Shown: positions 20,398 to 31,491, numbered from the stretch's first letter. The stretch is DNA of 64,000 nt from Acanthosepion pharaonis (GCA_903632075.3 CAHIKZ030000813.1:297501-361500); one strand, 5' to 3'. Numbers and translations are program-made. Notes: a model not told the origin generated them from the letters alone.

Positions 20398-21085
20398 GAC
20401 TTCAACTGGGTGTCCAGATTCAGTTCCCCAAAGACAAAGCTAGTGACCTTCTTCAATCGCCGATCAGAACTTTCATTAATTACAATGAACGAATGTTCCC
20501 TCAGGGAGATCCCATGCCTTGACCGCCTATTAGAACTTAACTTCAAATCGAACTAAATACGATCCACCGCTGAAGATAAAATGATCGGCTGTCTGTACCG
20601 CTCCAGTAAGTACTTGACCCCTGCTATCCTCTACCTTTACAAGAACCAGATCAGGACAAAAATTGAGTACTGCTTGCCATATATGGGCAGGAGCTCCACT
20701 TTCCACTCTTCGCGTCCTTGTAGGCGATGAATTATTTTTCACTCTGAAACTTCTTTCTCAAAGTCGAGACGTCTCAAGCCTCTCGCTGCTCTTTCGCTAT
20801 TTTCATGGAGAGTATTCAGATAAACTACAATTCTTAGTTCCACTAGTTCAAACCTTTACAGCTAAGACCCGCCAGGCCACACACATCGTAGCAACTCACC
20901 CTCATTCCCTTCATATTCCACTTGTGAGATCTACTCGAGCGGCTTCTTCCCACGAATAGCTATCTTGTGGAACTGACTCCCAAGAGGCAGCTTCCCCCGA
21001 TCTGTTTAAGTTAACCGTCATCTTTCACTCATATCCGCATAAGCTTACTTCTTACTCTGTAATCCTTTACTTCAAGTGGTCACAG
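20398..21085 (+). mobile_element. Jockey-like LINE 3' fragment L2
   Basis: Translated pieces: SSPKTKLVTFFNRRS, MIGCLYRSSKYLTPAILYLY, QIRTKIEYCLPYMGR, then SQSRDVSSLSLLFRYFHGEY and a late DLFKLTVI. The order equals the RT thumb to C-terminus of this LINE group. Frames shift at least three times and a piece corresponding to LLDKIQRRICNLIGP is missing. Confidence 0.75.
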
Positions 21086-21394
21086 AGACTTGTACAGTGT
21101 GAACATCAATGTAAATTAAAAGAAAAAGCAACCAAACTATGAAATATATGAGAGTCGAAGGAGTCCCGAGCAATGATGAGATATTCCAGCATAATAATGC
21201 TCTATCATTGGGCGAAAGTTGAAAAAAATATATTTTTTTGAGCATTCTGGAGACTTTCAATGAATAGTGTTACCATTACATTTGTATAAGATGAACATGA
21301 TGGAACATTTATGGGATGTCAGGGAGAGGTTTCATGGATCACAAGATCCTGCAAATATCAAGATGACATCTAAGGAAACATCTCTCTCTGTTTC

Positions 21395-21740
21395 TCTCTC
21401 TCTCTCACCATGAGACGCGGGTTCGAATCTCACCGTGGTCGATTTGTTAGGTAGGTTACTTTTCGATGCTATCGGCCTGGAAAATGCCTAAAAACCATTC
21501 CACGGGGTGTGAATGAAATTGGACAGACGGAACACTTTGGGGAGACGTCGATGGTTGTGGTAGCGTACTGGACTTGTTCAGAAACCGTAACAGAAAGGTC
21601 CACTCAGCATAATTGCAGTATAAACCCCAGGTGCGTTGTGTGGGCCATGAACAAGCGAAAATGTACCTGAGCAAGCTTCTACAACATAGATTGGCAAACC
21701 GGCCTAGTAGACAAAAACACTCGGATACGAGCAGTCAGCC

Positions 21741-21743
<3 letters not shown>
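21395..21743 (+). mobile_element. Family D tRNA-headed repeat, copy D1
   Basis: ATGAGACGCGGGTTCGAATC provides a B-box-like word near the start. The body (GGGCCATGAACAAGCGAAAA, GTACCTGAGCAAGC, CTAGTAGACAAAAACACTCG) matches the minus strand at 58.6-58.74 kb. The 3' end abuts a (TA)n array. Confidence 0.6.
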
Positions 21744-21812
<69 letters not shown>

Positions 21813-21845
21813 CGTGTGTATGTCTGTGTGTGTGAGTGTGTGTGT
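21744..21845. repeat. (TA)n followed by (TG)n
   Basis: TA to about 21799, then TG/TGTGTA text to 21845. Confidence 0.95.
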
Positions 21846-21897
21846 TGATTGCTCTATCTTCCCAGATGACTGCAGCCTTGCCCATCAACACCTACAT

Positions 21898-23350
21898 TCA
21901 ATCTAAATAATTGTTTTTTCTCGAATGACTTCGAAGGCGGCTCTTCAAACCAGCAGCTGGTTTGCAAAGCCCATAGCATAGATAAAAGATGTGCTCCAGA
22001 GTCTTCACAGAGTTAAGCTGATATTGTTGTGGTAGGTCATCCTTGTGCACCACCATATGCCTCTTCAGTCCAGATGTCGATTCACATACTTCCCTGCAGA
22101 ACATACATGTAGTATCACCGGGTCATGGAGGTAACACAGAATGAGGTCGTCTTTCATGTGATGTTAGAGGATTAACATACCCAGCTTTTGACAGAAGGAT
22201 ACGAGCACATGTCTCACATTTCCAGCTTTCAGCGCTGTTATCCAAGCTCCTGGTAATACCTTTCCTCAAATCCATTTTAAGTGCTGCATGTGCTAAATTC
22301 TTTTCCTCTGCTGATTTACATCCTTCTACAACATTTATTGCGATAACTAGCAAGGTTTTCCCAGTCATCCACTCCCAACCCTAAGTTCTTTCAAGTTATT
22401 CCACACACAGTTCTTAAATCTCTTTTTTTGGTTTATGCTGACGGCGCTTACCATAAGCTCACCATAAAATAGCTGCTTCGGCAACCTACTGTCATCCGTG
22501 CGCACTACATATCCGGCCCTTCCCATCTGGTTTTTAATCAGTAAGTTTTCTATGCTTGGACAGCAGGCACTGAGAAGAAAAGTGGTGTTTAGTATCAAAG
22601 ACTGTCATTTTATGTTAAGCATTCTCTTTAGACAATTTTAATGAAAGCGCTTAAGCCATTTCAGGTGATGACGGTAAATCGTCCAGATTTCTGAAGAGTA
22701 CAACATGGCGGTCAGTACACAAGTTTGGTAAACTGTCACTTTAGTACTGCTGGTGATGCCTCATAAACCATAAACGTTTCTCTAACTTTCTAAATGCAAC
22801 GAAGGCCTTTTACATTCGAATATTTACTTCAGCATTAATGATCCTTCTCAAGACAATATACTGCCAAGGTATACAAGTGTATCCACAACACCTAATCGAG
22901 TGCCATTGACATATATGTTTGGTTCAATGTAAGGTATACAAGGAGGAGGAATGAACATTACTTTGGTTTTCTTCAGGCTTATGGTCAGTCCAAACGCAGC
23001 AGCAGCTGAAAAACGGTCCATCAGTATCTGTACACCCCTCTCAGAATGTGCGACAATGTCATCGTCATCAGCATACAGTAGCTCACGCACAAGGATATTG
23101 AAGGCCTTGGACTTGGCGTTAAAACTTCGAAGATTGAATATCTTAGCAATCGTTCGAAATCGAAGGCTAATTCCAATGTTGCAATCATGGAACTTGTATG
23201 AGAGAGTCACAGCAAAGTAAATAGAGAACAAGGTAGGCGCGGGAATGTCTTCCTGCTTAACACCGTTGTCAATGACCATTTCACCTGACAATTCCCAGTT
23301 AACCGTGACAAAACCCTTCATATTACTGTATACCCTGATCCTAAACAAGG
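21898..23350 (-). mobile_element. Non-LTR retrotransposon 3' half with zinc-finger-like tail
   Basis: From 23348 downward a 166-residue frame gives RT motifs: VTVNWELSGEMVIDNGVKQ, APTLFSIYFAVTLS, the catalytic LLYADDDDIVAHSE (one extra Asp relative to YADDxD), FGLTISLKKTKVMF and VVDTLVYLGS. After frameshifts the downstream pieces are LLIKNQMGRAGYVVRTDDSR, LPKQLFYGEL, then CETCARILLSKAGYVNPLTS plus H. Next come MFCREVCESTSGLKRHMVVH and CYGLCKPAAGLKSRLRSH. The last three look like C2H2 zinc fingers, a known C-terminal feature of some invertebrate LINEs. Not intact. Confidence 0.8.
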
Positions 23351-24240
23351 GAACTTAGCTAGCCAGATCATAATTGGGGTGCACAGACACCTTGGTCTCA
23401 AATATGGCTCACAGATAACCTGATCGTAAGCAGGGTAGACAGATATCCAGATTCTAAATATGGCGCCATGATTCTAAGGTGTACCCTGATTCTTAATAGT
23501 GATTCACAGCTATCTTGAATCTAAGTAGGGTGCCTAGGTACCTTTATCATAAGCAGAGCGCACAGGTACCCTGATCCTAAGGAGGACGCACGGCTATTCT
23601 GTATCGAAGTGCTTTACCTTTATTCTAAGCTGGTCGCCGAGGTACCCTATTCCTAAATAGGGCGCACGGTTATCTTAACATGGCGTTTAGATATCTTCGC
23701 CTTGGTACCCCGAGGTACCACGATTCTAAATATGGTGCACAGTTATCCTGAATCTAAGGTACCCAGGTTCTTTTATCCTAAGCAGGTCGCTGAGGTACCC
23801 TGACTTTAAATAGGATTCAAACTCTAAGCAAGGCACGGAGATAACTTTATCTCCATCAGGGCGCACACATATCCAGATCCTAAACAGGGCACCCAGATAA
23901 CTTTATCCTAAGCAGGTAGCTTAGGTATCCCGGTGCTAAATAGGGCATCCAGATACATTTATCCTAAGCAGGTAGCTGAGGTACCTCGATCCTAAACAGG
24001 GCACCCAGATTTATCCTAAGCAGGTAGCTTAGTTATCCCGGTGCTAAATAGGGCATCCAGATACCTTTATACTAAACAGGTAGCTGAGGTACCCCGACCC
24101 TAAACAGGGTGCCCAGATAAGTTGATCATATGTAAGGCGCGCGGCTATCTTGATCGTAAGTAGGGCGCACAAATAAACTGTTTCTTGTATCGCAAATATA
24201 CCTTGATCTTAAACAGGGCGCCCAGATACCTACTCATAGT
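23339..24240. repeat. 28-bp minisatellite, about 0.9 kb
   Basis: TAAACAGGG/TAAGCAGG words start at 23881, 23909, 23937, 23965, 23993, 24017, 24045, 24073 and 24101: mostly 28-bp spacing with one 24-bp step. Units alternate (GGTAGCTGAGGTACC, CGCCCAGATACC), giving a 56- and 112-bp higher order. Units are diverged at the left and more alike from 23.88 to 24.12 kb. The array begins just upstream of the minus-strand LINE. Confidence 0.9.
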
Positions 24241-24244
24241 TCTA

Positions 24245-24715
24245 TGTATCAACCTATATGTCCCATTATTACGCACGTATGTTGTAAGATTAAATTCTGT
24301 TTATTAAAATTAGGTTATAGCTTTCAGTAATTCTTTACAATTATTTTTTATATTTACGAAATATATTTCGTGCAGATGTCCTTTCTAATTTCGACACCAT
24401 TAGTTCCAGCTTGTCTAACACATGACCAGTGGAAAATAAAATCCTTGTATTTGCGAACCTGATATTGACTTACTAGTTTGACGTGTGTGTGTTAGCTTTA
24501 AAGAACATATTTAAACGTGGAGAAGAAGTCGTCCAAAAGATTTGTGTAAAGGAATTAACATTTATTCATGCAGAGGTTTAATTTCTGGAATGCAATAAAC
24601 AAACAAATGAGGGACATTCGACGCGTAGCTTATTTCGTAAGGTGATCTGCCTGTATATATGAGAAAATAATTTAATGGCGTGCCTCTTTGGCTAGGAGAA
24701 AAAAAAAATGCAAAT
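24245..24715. other. No recognised gene
   Basis: AT-rich DNA with no motif that I could assign. Confidence 0.5.
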
Positions 24716-24716
24716 A

Positions 24717-25445
24717 CAGTGGAACCTCGGTTTACGAATTTAATTCGTTCCTGAAGCCCGTTCGTAACCCGAAATGTTCTTAAACCGAAACTATTTTTCC
24801 AATAGGAATCAATGTAAAATGATTTAATCCGTTCCTGGTCGCAAGATGATTGCTTATTTAAACTTTAACAACAATAGTTTGTGGACAAGTTTATACTCAA
24901 AACTAATGAAAATCATTAAATCTACGGAAAAAATAAATCCAATACTAAACAGATAAAATCTAGACGAATATTTTAATTTTACCGTATCTGTAAGTAAGAT
25001 GGCGTAAGTGGAAGGGGATGGAAAGAAATATTATTGTTTGGAAAAGGAGAAGGAAAGACATGATCGTCTCTTTATTTGTAAGAAAAATACAGATCATTGA
25101 TTTTGCCATATGAAACTTAGGAGAAAGAGACAATATCATCAACAATTGTTTTTTTTTAACTTTTCTTTTTCCTTTACCAGTATCACTGCTAGTTTTCTTT
25201 GGAGCCATGACTGAGGACTAATGAAGAGAAAAAAAGGAACAGTACAATAAAATTGGTAAAGAAAAGCATAGCACAACACAGGAATATATGCAACATGGCG
25301 GTCGACTCAAAAATGATTCCGTTCGGGTTAACTCGGTTCGGATCGGTTCGGCAATGTTCGAGAACTGAAATTTTGTTTAATAACCGAGGCATTTTCATCT
25401 CAAATATTCTCTTCAAAAACCAATTTGTTCGAGAGCCGAGGTTGC
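24717..25445 (-). mobile_element. Tigger/pogo-like DNA transposon, deletion derivative
   Basis: The left end TACAGTGGAACCTCGGTTTA and the right end (GAGCCGAGGTTGC near 25430-25445) are inverted, and TA precedes CAGTGG at the left. A minus-strand frame starting at 25208 reads MAPKKTSSDTGKGKRKVKKK, the usual start of Tigger/CENP-B-like transposases, and loses the homology soon after. The DNA-binding and DDE domains are absent. About 730 bp. Confidence 0.65.
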
Positions 25446-25639
25446 TTTTTATGTTCATTTGAAGGACGAATGTTGAATAAACAATATAATGAAGGACAAC
25501 CACAAGTCTTTTGATAAATAGCACGGTATACAGTGAGGTTCGAATGCATTCGTAATGACATGCCACACGAACATTTTAACCATATCTCTGTCATAGAAAG
25601 CGAAAGACAGATAGGTAGATAAGGGGGGGAGATAGAGAT

Positions 25640-25660
25640 AGTGTGTGTGTGTGTGAAAAA
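25640..25660. repeat. Short (GT)n run
   Basis: About 18 bp of GT. Confidence 0.85.
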
Positions 25661-25686
25661 GAGAGGGGAGTCCTTAGAAATGTGCA

Positions 25687-25734
25687 GTGGAACGAGAACA
25701 ATCTACTCCCGTAAATAAAGGGTTCAGCTCAGAA
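25687..25734 (+). mobile_element. Family B body scrap
   Basis: GAACGAGAACAATCTACTCC then AAATAAAGGGTTCAG match the family B body. The copy ends where family E copy E2 begins. Confidence 0.6.
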
Positions 25735-25769
25735 TTCCCTGTAGGTTAACCGAATCAATTTCTATCCCC

Positions 25770-25865
25770 TCGAGCGCATAACTACCACCACGCCCCGTCG
25801 AAGAACGTGGTTTTAAGCGACTGGGGCCACCCTTGCACTTGTACAACAAGAGCGTTATCTTTGGG
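25770..25865 (-). mobile_element. Family E repeat, copy E2
   Basis: Reverse complement shows CTCTTGTTGTACAAGTGC, CGCTTAAAACCA and TTCGACGGGG in the order seen at 10.48 kb. Confidence 0.6.
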
Positions 25866-25983
25866 CTTCAGTACAAAAGGGTGAATGACACAACGGTCGA
25901 AACGGTGTGATAACAACGAAAAAGATGATGACAGTCTGAATCAAAATAGTAGGAATAATGATAACACCCCATCTTATAAATTC

Positions 25984-26055
25984 AGAGAGAGAGAGAGAAA
26001 GAGAAAGAGAGAGAGAGAGAGAAAGAAAGAGAGAGAGAGAAAGAGAGAGAGAGAA
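25984..26055. repeat. (GA)n microsatellite
   Basis: GA repeats with AAAG interruptions. Confidence 0.95.
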
Positions 26056-26082
26056 TAATCAAGACACAAGGATATAATAGCT

Positions 26083-26292
26083 GTCTATATTTCTGAGATG
26101 AGGTCTTATGTACATTATTTACATTATTCGGACTATTGTCCTCATCTCGAATTAGAACAGTCTACCCCAGTGCGACAAATAAAGGGTTCAGTTCGACATT
26201 CCAACCACCCGAAGAAAGCCGGGGCGTACAACGGCCGAAAAGTTGTAATAAATATGGCGACAAAGATGAGGATAATAGTCCAAATAATGTAA
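26083..26292. mobile_element. Family B copy with inverted 3'-end piece at its start
   Basis: 26083-26148 is the 3' end of the family read on the minus strand (TATTTCTGAGATGAGGTCTT). 26150-26292 is the body on the plus strand ending with the same segment. The whole can fold back on itself. The hammerhead-like core at about 26208-26250 has C-to-A/T changes: CCGAAGA for CTGAAGA and GAAAAG for GAAACG. Confidence 0.65.
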
Positions 26293-26469
26293 ATAAATGA
26301 TATAATAGTTTGTGAAATTCCTATCCGAAGTAAGGCACACAGTTTGTTTACCATAACTCATCTCAGTTATGGCAATATCTTGTAAGATGTCTATCTTAGA
26401 TACTGCGAACTGATACCTTGATATTAAACAAGGCACCTGTTATTGAAGCTGTTCTCTTACAGTCAGTTG

Positions 26470-27520
26470 TTAACTGAGGCAAGAAATGGCTTGTTAATTT
26501 TAATATCTCCAAAACAAAACTGTATTCTTTTAATCATTTCTATTATCATGGCTGATGCTAACCTCCAGGATAGTGACTCATTGCGCCTTCTCAGACTAAC
26601 GTTTTCCGCTGACCTGGAATAGTGGGATTATATTGAATCAATTGCTAGGTCTGCTGCTAGGAAAGTTGGTTCACTGTGCCGTGCTAAACAATTTCTCTCG
26701 CCTGAATATTATCTTACACAGTCATATGCCTACCATTGAATATTGCTGTTAAATCTGAACAGTGCGTCTTTTTTACAATGATATTCACTCTATAAAAGGC
26801 CCAATAGCCACACGAGATAGAGGTTTACAGAGTAAAAGGATATGTGGGGAAATAACTGTTAACTAAACTTGAACAGGTTAATATTGTAGCGACCGGAGAA
26901 GCATCTTCTTGGGAGTCGGTACCACAATGCAACGGTTCGTAGGAAGAAGCTGTTCGAGTGGAACTTACATCTCATCAATGGCATATGAAGAGAATGAGGA
27001 TGTTGTTATGTATTTAGATATTCTTGATAAAATACAAAGAAGAATCTGCAATGTTAATTGTCCTGATCTGGCATCTCGGCTTCAATCATTTTCCCGCTGC
27101 CGTAACGTAGCTTCCTTGTGCCATTTCGATAAATATTTTCATGGTGATTGTTCGTATAAACTTAACTCTATGATACCTAAACTTTATGAATTTAAGCGTT
27201 CTTCTACATAGAAGACAAGGTTTCATCGTTTACAGTTGAAACGGTTAGATGTAACCGTAAGTTCTATGCTAACAGTTTCTTCTCTCGCAATTCTTCCTTG
27301 TGGGACTATCTTCCGGCTATCTTCTATTTAACTTTGATCTTCAAAAATTCAAATGTATTATCAATCGTTATTTTCTTTCTTTTGCTCTCTCCTTTATAAC
27401 GTTTTCTTTTCATATTCTCTCGCGGCTTCGATAGAGCCAACTGGTCGAGGTGTTAGCCACCGCTCGGGTATTTCAAGGTGCCTCAGTTTCTTAGTTACTC
27501 TATTAAAGACAAATAAAGAA
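26470..27520 (+). mobile_element. Jockey-like LINE 3' fragment L3 with insertion
   Basis: Pieces: MADANLQDSDSLRLLRLTFS, YIESIARSAARKVGSLCRAK, then unrelated text at about 26760-26998, then ILDKIQRRICNVNCPDLASR (27021 on), CRNVASLCHFDKYFHGDCSY and, after frameshift, FTVETVRCNRKFYANSFFSR. The end near 27.5 kb has ATTAAAGACAAATAAAG. The insert holds CGTAGGAAGAAGCTGTTCGA, similar to text at 28.74 kb. Confidence 0.75.
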
Positions 27521-27524
27521 TAGG

Positions 27525-27865
27525 TCAGAAATGAACCTTTTCCCCCAAATAATTGGCGGGCAAGGGCTCAAGGATTCTCTGCGAATGTCGTTATGTATCA
27601 AAATTAGCGGAGTAAGGATATCCCCTAAAAGTTTTTTTTTTATTATTATAAGTGCTGTAAGAGGGATCTACCAGTATAGCTTTTGACCGTAGTGAGTTAA
27701 GGGTACTTCGCGAGTGTGACATTGTAGAGTAGAAATGTTAGCTAATCTGATCTCATGTGTAACGGTCAAAGAGAACAACGAATAGGAATGCATCAATATA
27801 ATGATTTTTTTTTCTTTTATAATATTTATGCATTATTTTTCGGGGAAGCTTGCATCCTCCTTTAC
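27525..27865. other. No recognised gene
   Basis: AT-rich spacer with poly(T) runs between two LINE fragments. Confidence 0.5.
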
Positions 27866-27869
27866 AGTT

Positions 27870-28632
27870 ACAGATGACGTCACAGCGACTTTCTACTTTC
27901 CACAGAAGACCAGGATGTAACCAACGAAATCTCGCCTATCTCACAACCATCTCAGATGGAACGAATACATTGAGTCAATAATCTCGTCCACCGCTAGGAA
28001 AGCTGGCTCCCTGTGCCGCGCCAGGAAATCTTTCTCGCCGTACCCGATCCTTCAAATCTACAAATCAACCATCAACCATTCGCGCTTGCATGGAGTATTG
28101 CTGCCATATATGGTCTGGAGCCCCTTTTAATTGTCTAAAGGACCTTGATAAAATCCAAAGACGGATATGGCATCTCGTCTGCAGTCGCTCTCTCACAGAC
28201 GTGCCGTTGCCTCCCTCTGTTTTTTTTTTTTTTTTTTTTTCACGGTAACTGCTCCGATGAGCTGCTTTCGCTGGTTCCCAGACTTCATGAATTTACGCGT
28301 TCAACTCGGCTGGCATCTCGCTCTCACCCTTTCACTGTCGAAACTGTTAAATGTAGTCGTCTCTTCTACTCCAATAGCTTCATGTCTTGCACTTCTCGCC
28401 TGTAGAAAATCCTCCTCATTTCTTGTTTCCTTGATAGCTATAATCTCCAACTATTCAAATGTAATGTCAATCGACGTCTCCAGATGTCTTGATCTATCGC
28501 CTATCCTTCTCTTCATCCTTTCCTCTATCACTCCTCTTTGTTCTCGCTCCTACTCTGAAACCCTTTGCGTGCTAGTGGCTTCCCGCCTTGCTTGGGGTTG
28601 AATGCTTAAAAAAAAAAAAAAAAAAAAAAAAA
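27870..28632 (+). mobile_element. Jockey-like LINE 3' fragment L4 ending in poly(A)
   Basis: Pieces: RWNEYIESIISSTARKAGSL, FSPYPILQIYKSTI, MASRLQSLSHRRAVASL, then a 22-base T run that breaks the frame, then LVPRLHEFTRSTRLASRSHP, FTVETVKCSRLFYSNSF. The 3' end reads GCTTGGGGTTGAATGCTTAA and passes into about 24 A, as expected for target-primed reverse transcription. About 20 codons around CPDL are missing. Confidence 0.75.
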
Positions 28633-28639
28633 CAAACAA

Positions 28640-29285
28640 ACAACGCAGCGGTCCAGAAAATGACTGAGACGCTCGAAGGTACTTGAACTTTTTCAGACGG
28701 TTTATTCATTCACAGTTTCGTGAGTATGTGTTCGACAAAGTCTGGGGAAGAAGCTGTATGAATGGAACGTCTTCCTTACCAATGGAATATGAAGGGGATC
28801 AGGATGGATCGACTCTTGCTATGGCGCTACCTAGCTGTGAAGGTCTGAACTGGTGAAACTAAAGATGAACATTCATATGAACATCTGCTCACGAAAATAA
28901 CAAGAGAAGAGCGAGGGTCTAGTAACGTTTCGTCTATGGCGAAAGTGGTTGTAGGGTGGAAAATATTTCATCGCCCGAAAGGTTGCATATACGCTTTAAA
29001 ACTCTGTTAAAGCTGGAAAGAGAGAATTGCGCAATTCCAGTTCATATCTGTCAAAAATACTCCATTTTGGGTCTCATGGTTTGATTTATTTTGTTTTACG
29101 GCATATCAACACCTTAATGGGTTATTTAATGTCGACAAGATTTGTAGGATAGGTTCTTATGAATAGAATGTTTATTCTATATAAGAAATCAGTTTGTAGA
29201 TGAGGTTTCATTGACGTATTTTTAAAGAGTGTTTTTGTCGAGAATCAAATGTATTGCTGGTATTATTACTATAAATATCTGTACT
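28640..29285. other. No gene; scraps of dispersed repeats
   Basis: 28740-28800 resembles the insert in L3. 28960-28985 (TTGTAGGGTGGAAAATATTT) matches 13.38 kb. 29085-29145 (GGCATATCAACACC, GGGTTATTTAATG) is the family C body on the plus strand. Confidence 0.5.
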
Positions 29286-29286
29286 T

Positions 29287-29465
29287 AGCTGTGACCCTAA
29301 CAAGGGCTAGCACCCGCGGTTAGGGAGAACTTGAGAGCAAGAGAAATGAAGGCGTGGTTCCACGCTCCACAAAACTGCCAGATCAGAGACCTTGCCGTCG
29401 TATGTACTTTGTTGTCATACCAAGGACGCATTCTGGGTATGATCTGACGCTTGTTAAGATAGACT
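29287..29465 (-). mobile_element. Family F repeat, copy F2
   Basis: Reverse complement shows a diverged but ordered GGTATGACAACAAAGTACAT, AAGGTCTCTGATCTGGCAG and GTTAGGGTCACAG, matching 12.0 kb. Confidence 0.55.
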
Positions 29466-29552
29466 ATGGAAGGTGGAGTCAGATACTCTTTCAAGTGGTA
29501 CAAGAAACCGCAGTCCCCCACTAAAGGATTATCCGGGTTTTATCTTTCCTTT

Positions 29553-29557
<5 letters not shown>

Positions 29558-29610
<53 letters not shown>

Positions 29611-29677
29611 ACATGAAGATGAAAATAGAATATATATAAGATGAAAATAAAATATTTATATAAACATATGAGATGAA

Positions 29678-29738
<61 letters not shown>
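29558..29738. repeat. Two (TA)n arrays with short spacer
   Basis: TA at about 29559-29602 and 29688-29738; the 85-bp spacer is itself AT-rich. The second abuts the head of SINE A2. Confidence 0.9.
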
Positions 29739-29741
<3 letters not shown>

Positions 29742-30118
29742 ATAGCGGCTTGGATTGAGGAATCGGAGAGCCGAGTTTGAATTTCAGTCGAAGCCATTAC
29801 ATTCACTTACGTGCTAATACCCTTGGGAAAGATGTGAATCCTCTTCTTCGCCCTCCAGCTATGGGTAAATAGCAGGACAGACTGGGTTCTATAGCCTTGG
29901 ATGGCAACTGGTTTAGGAGAAGGACAACTCTGAATTCAAAACCTGCTTACGGTCGTTTGGGGACCTTGTGGCACCAGGTCTCTGTATTCGGCTCTTCAAA
30001 AAGTGTGCATGCCCCTGCACAAAACCTTCACCACTATAATCAAATCTCATGTGCCGGCGTCGGGCTGTCGGTTTCGTAGGAACTGATCTGTTTGACCCTC
30101 GAATTCGACGAGAGTCGA
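29739..30118 (+). mobile_element. Family A SINE, copy A2
   Basis: Starts inside the tRNA-like head (GGATAGCGGCTTGGATTGAG, AGTTTGAATTTCAGTCG), continues CACTTACGTGCTAATACCC, CCAGCTATGGGTAAATAGCA, CTATAGCCTTGGATGGCAAC and ends TCGACGAGAGTCGAG directly before (TA)n. Small deletions against A4. Confidence 0.8.
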
Positions 30119-30204
<86 letters not shown>

Positions 30205-30205
30205 T
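30119..30205. repeat. (TA)n at 3' end of SINE A2
   Basis: About 80 bp of TA, one of the longest in the window. Confidence 0.95.
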
Positions 30206-30209
30206 ATAT

Positions 30210-30920
30210 ATATAAGATATTTTGGTATGTAATATTTGAGGGCAGTGTGCAAAATAACGATGACCCACCCGGTTCCGTGCTAACTTGGCCCCACCACTGA
30301 TATCAAATCGAAGATTGTTCGTATATATAATACGTCACATATATCTTCAAGAATCCTTTGTCCATTTTCAGAAATTCATTTTAAACTTTAAAAATTATAA
30401 CTAAAAAAAGAGGTGAGAACAATTCTTCTTACATTTCATTCGTCTATCCAAAACTTTTTTTTCACACTACGGCCTTCATTTATATTATTTATGATAGCAA
30501 TTAAAAGGCTTATACAATTAAAGAACTAGATAGTTTTAATGCAGTCTTTATGTTACGATTCGGAGCATATCTTGTGGAATTTGCAAATAGCTTGCGAAAA
30601 AATAAATAAAGTAGAAAAAATGTTTTGATGATACGTTGTTCTTAGTAGGACGAGAAATAAGCAGACTCTGAAATTATAGATTGAATCTAAGGACAGTCCA
30701 GGATTACCCAGACCTCCCAAAGTTTACACAAAAAATATTGTGCTTTGAGAACTTTTGCAGTAGACACAATTTTGGTTGTAAATATATAACATTTATGGGA
30801 ATAATATACGGATATCTTTCTTTAGGTGTTTATAAATGGTACACTGTTCAATTATTAATGTTAACAACGATCTATTTTAAATTACAAAATTGTACTTGGA
30901 TTAAACGAAAATTACTTACA
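30210..30920. other. No recognised gene
   Basis: AT-rich. The 81-residue frame at 30681-30926 has no recognisable motif. Confidence 0.45.
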
Positions 30921-30926
30921 ATATAA

Positions 30927-31085
30927 TACATTATTTACATTATACGGACTATTGTCCTCATCTTTGTAGCCATATTTATTACAACGTTTCGGCCGTTGTA
31001 CGCTCCGGCCTTCTTCAGGTGGTTGGGATGTCGAATAGAACCCTTTATTTCGCTCACTGGGGTACACTGTTCTAGTTCCACATGC
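30927..31085 (-). mobile_element. Family B copy, 3' two thirds
   Basis: Minus-strand body from GGAACTAGAACAGTGTACCC through CGAAATAAAGGGTTC to the AATAATGTAAATAATGTAT-like end. It joins the Penelope-type GIY-YIG remnant at 31.09 kb in the opposite orientation. Confidence 0.7.
30980..31018 (-). ncRNA. Best-preserved hammerhead-like core
   Basis: On the minus strand: CTGAAGA, A, GGCCG, loop GAGCGTACAA, CGGCC, GAAAC, GTT, GTA. Stem II is a perfect 5 bp. After GAAA, C-G closes a GTT loop and is followed by UA, which fits a one-pair stem III with a UH cleavage site as in Penelope-like minimal hammerheads. Stem I partners on either side are not evident. Confidence 0.5.
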
Positions 31086-31089
31086 TCTC

Positions 31090-31356
31090 TTAAGGTAAGG
31101 CTTCAAGAACACCAGAGAGCTGTAACACGAGGGGAAGTGGAAAAATCAGGCGTGGCTAACTACATGTGGAGAGAGAAGTGAGATCACTGCCTTATGTGGG
31201 ATCAGGTTGAGATTATAGACAAAGAACACCATTGGAAAATTTGTAAACTTAAGGAATCAGCACATATGCTAGGCCACAAAAATCTCCTGAGCCGACCAAG
31301 CATAGAAATGAATACAATATGGGAACCAGTAATAAGCAGTGTCAGAGAAAAACGAT
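31090..31356 (+). pseudogene. Penelope-like element, GIY-YIG C-terminal remnant
   Basis: One frame reads LKVRLQEHQRAVTRGEVEKS, GVANYMWREK, stop, DHCLMWDQVEIIDKEHHWKI, CKLKESAHML, LLSRPSIEMNTIWEPVI. 'R..EH..A' and the later W/E spacing follow the distal part of GIY-YIG nucleases encoded by Penelope-like elements. The GIY/YIG strand itself is missing, replaced by the family B copy. One TGA stop interrupts it. Confidence 0.65.
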
Positions 31357-31491
31357 AATAACAACAACAAAAATTGCGATATGAGCTCTGGTAAAAACAT
31401 GATGATAACAGCAAAAAATGCAATATGATCACTTATAAAAATGGTTGCTGAAGACATTAGGTTTATAATAACAAGAAATTCATACACAGAT

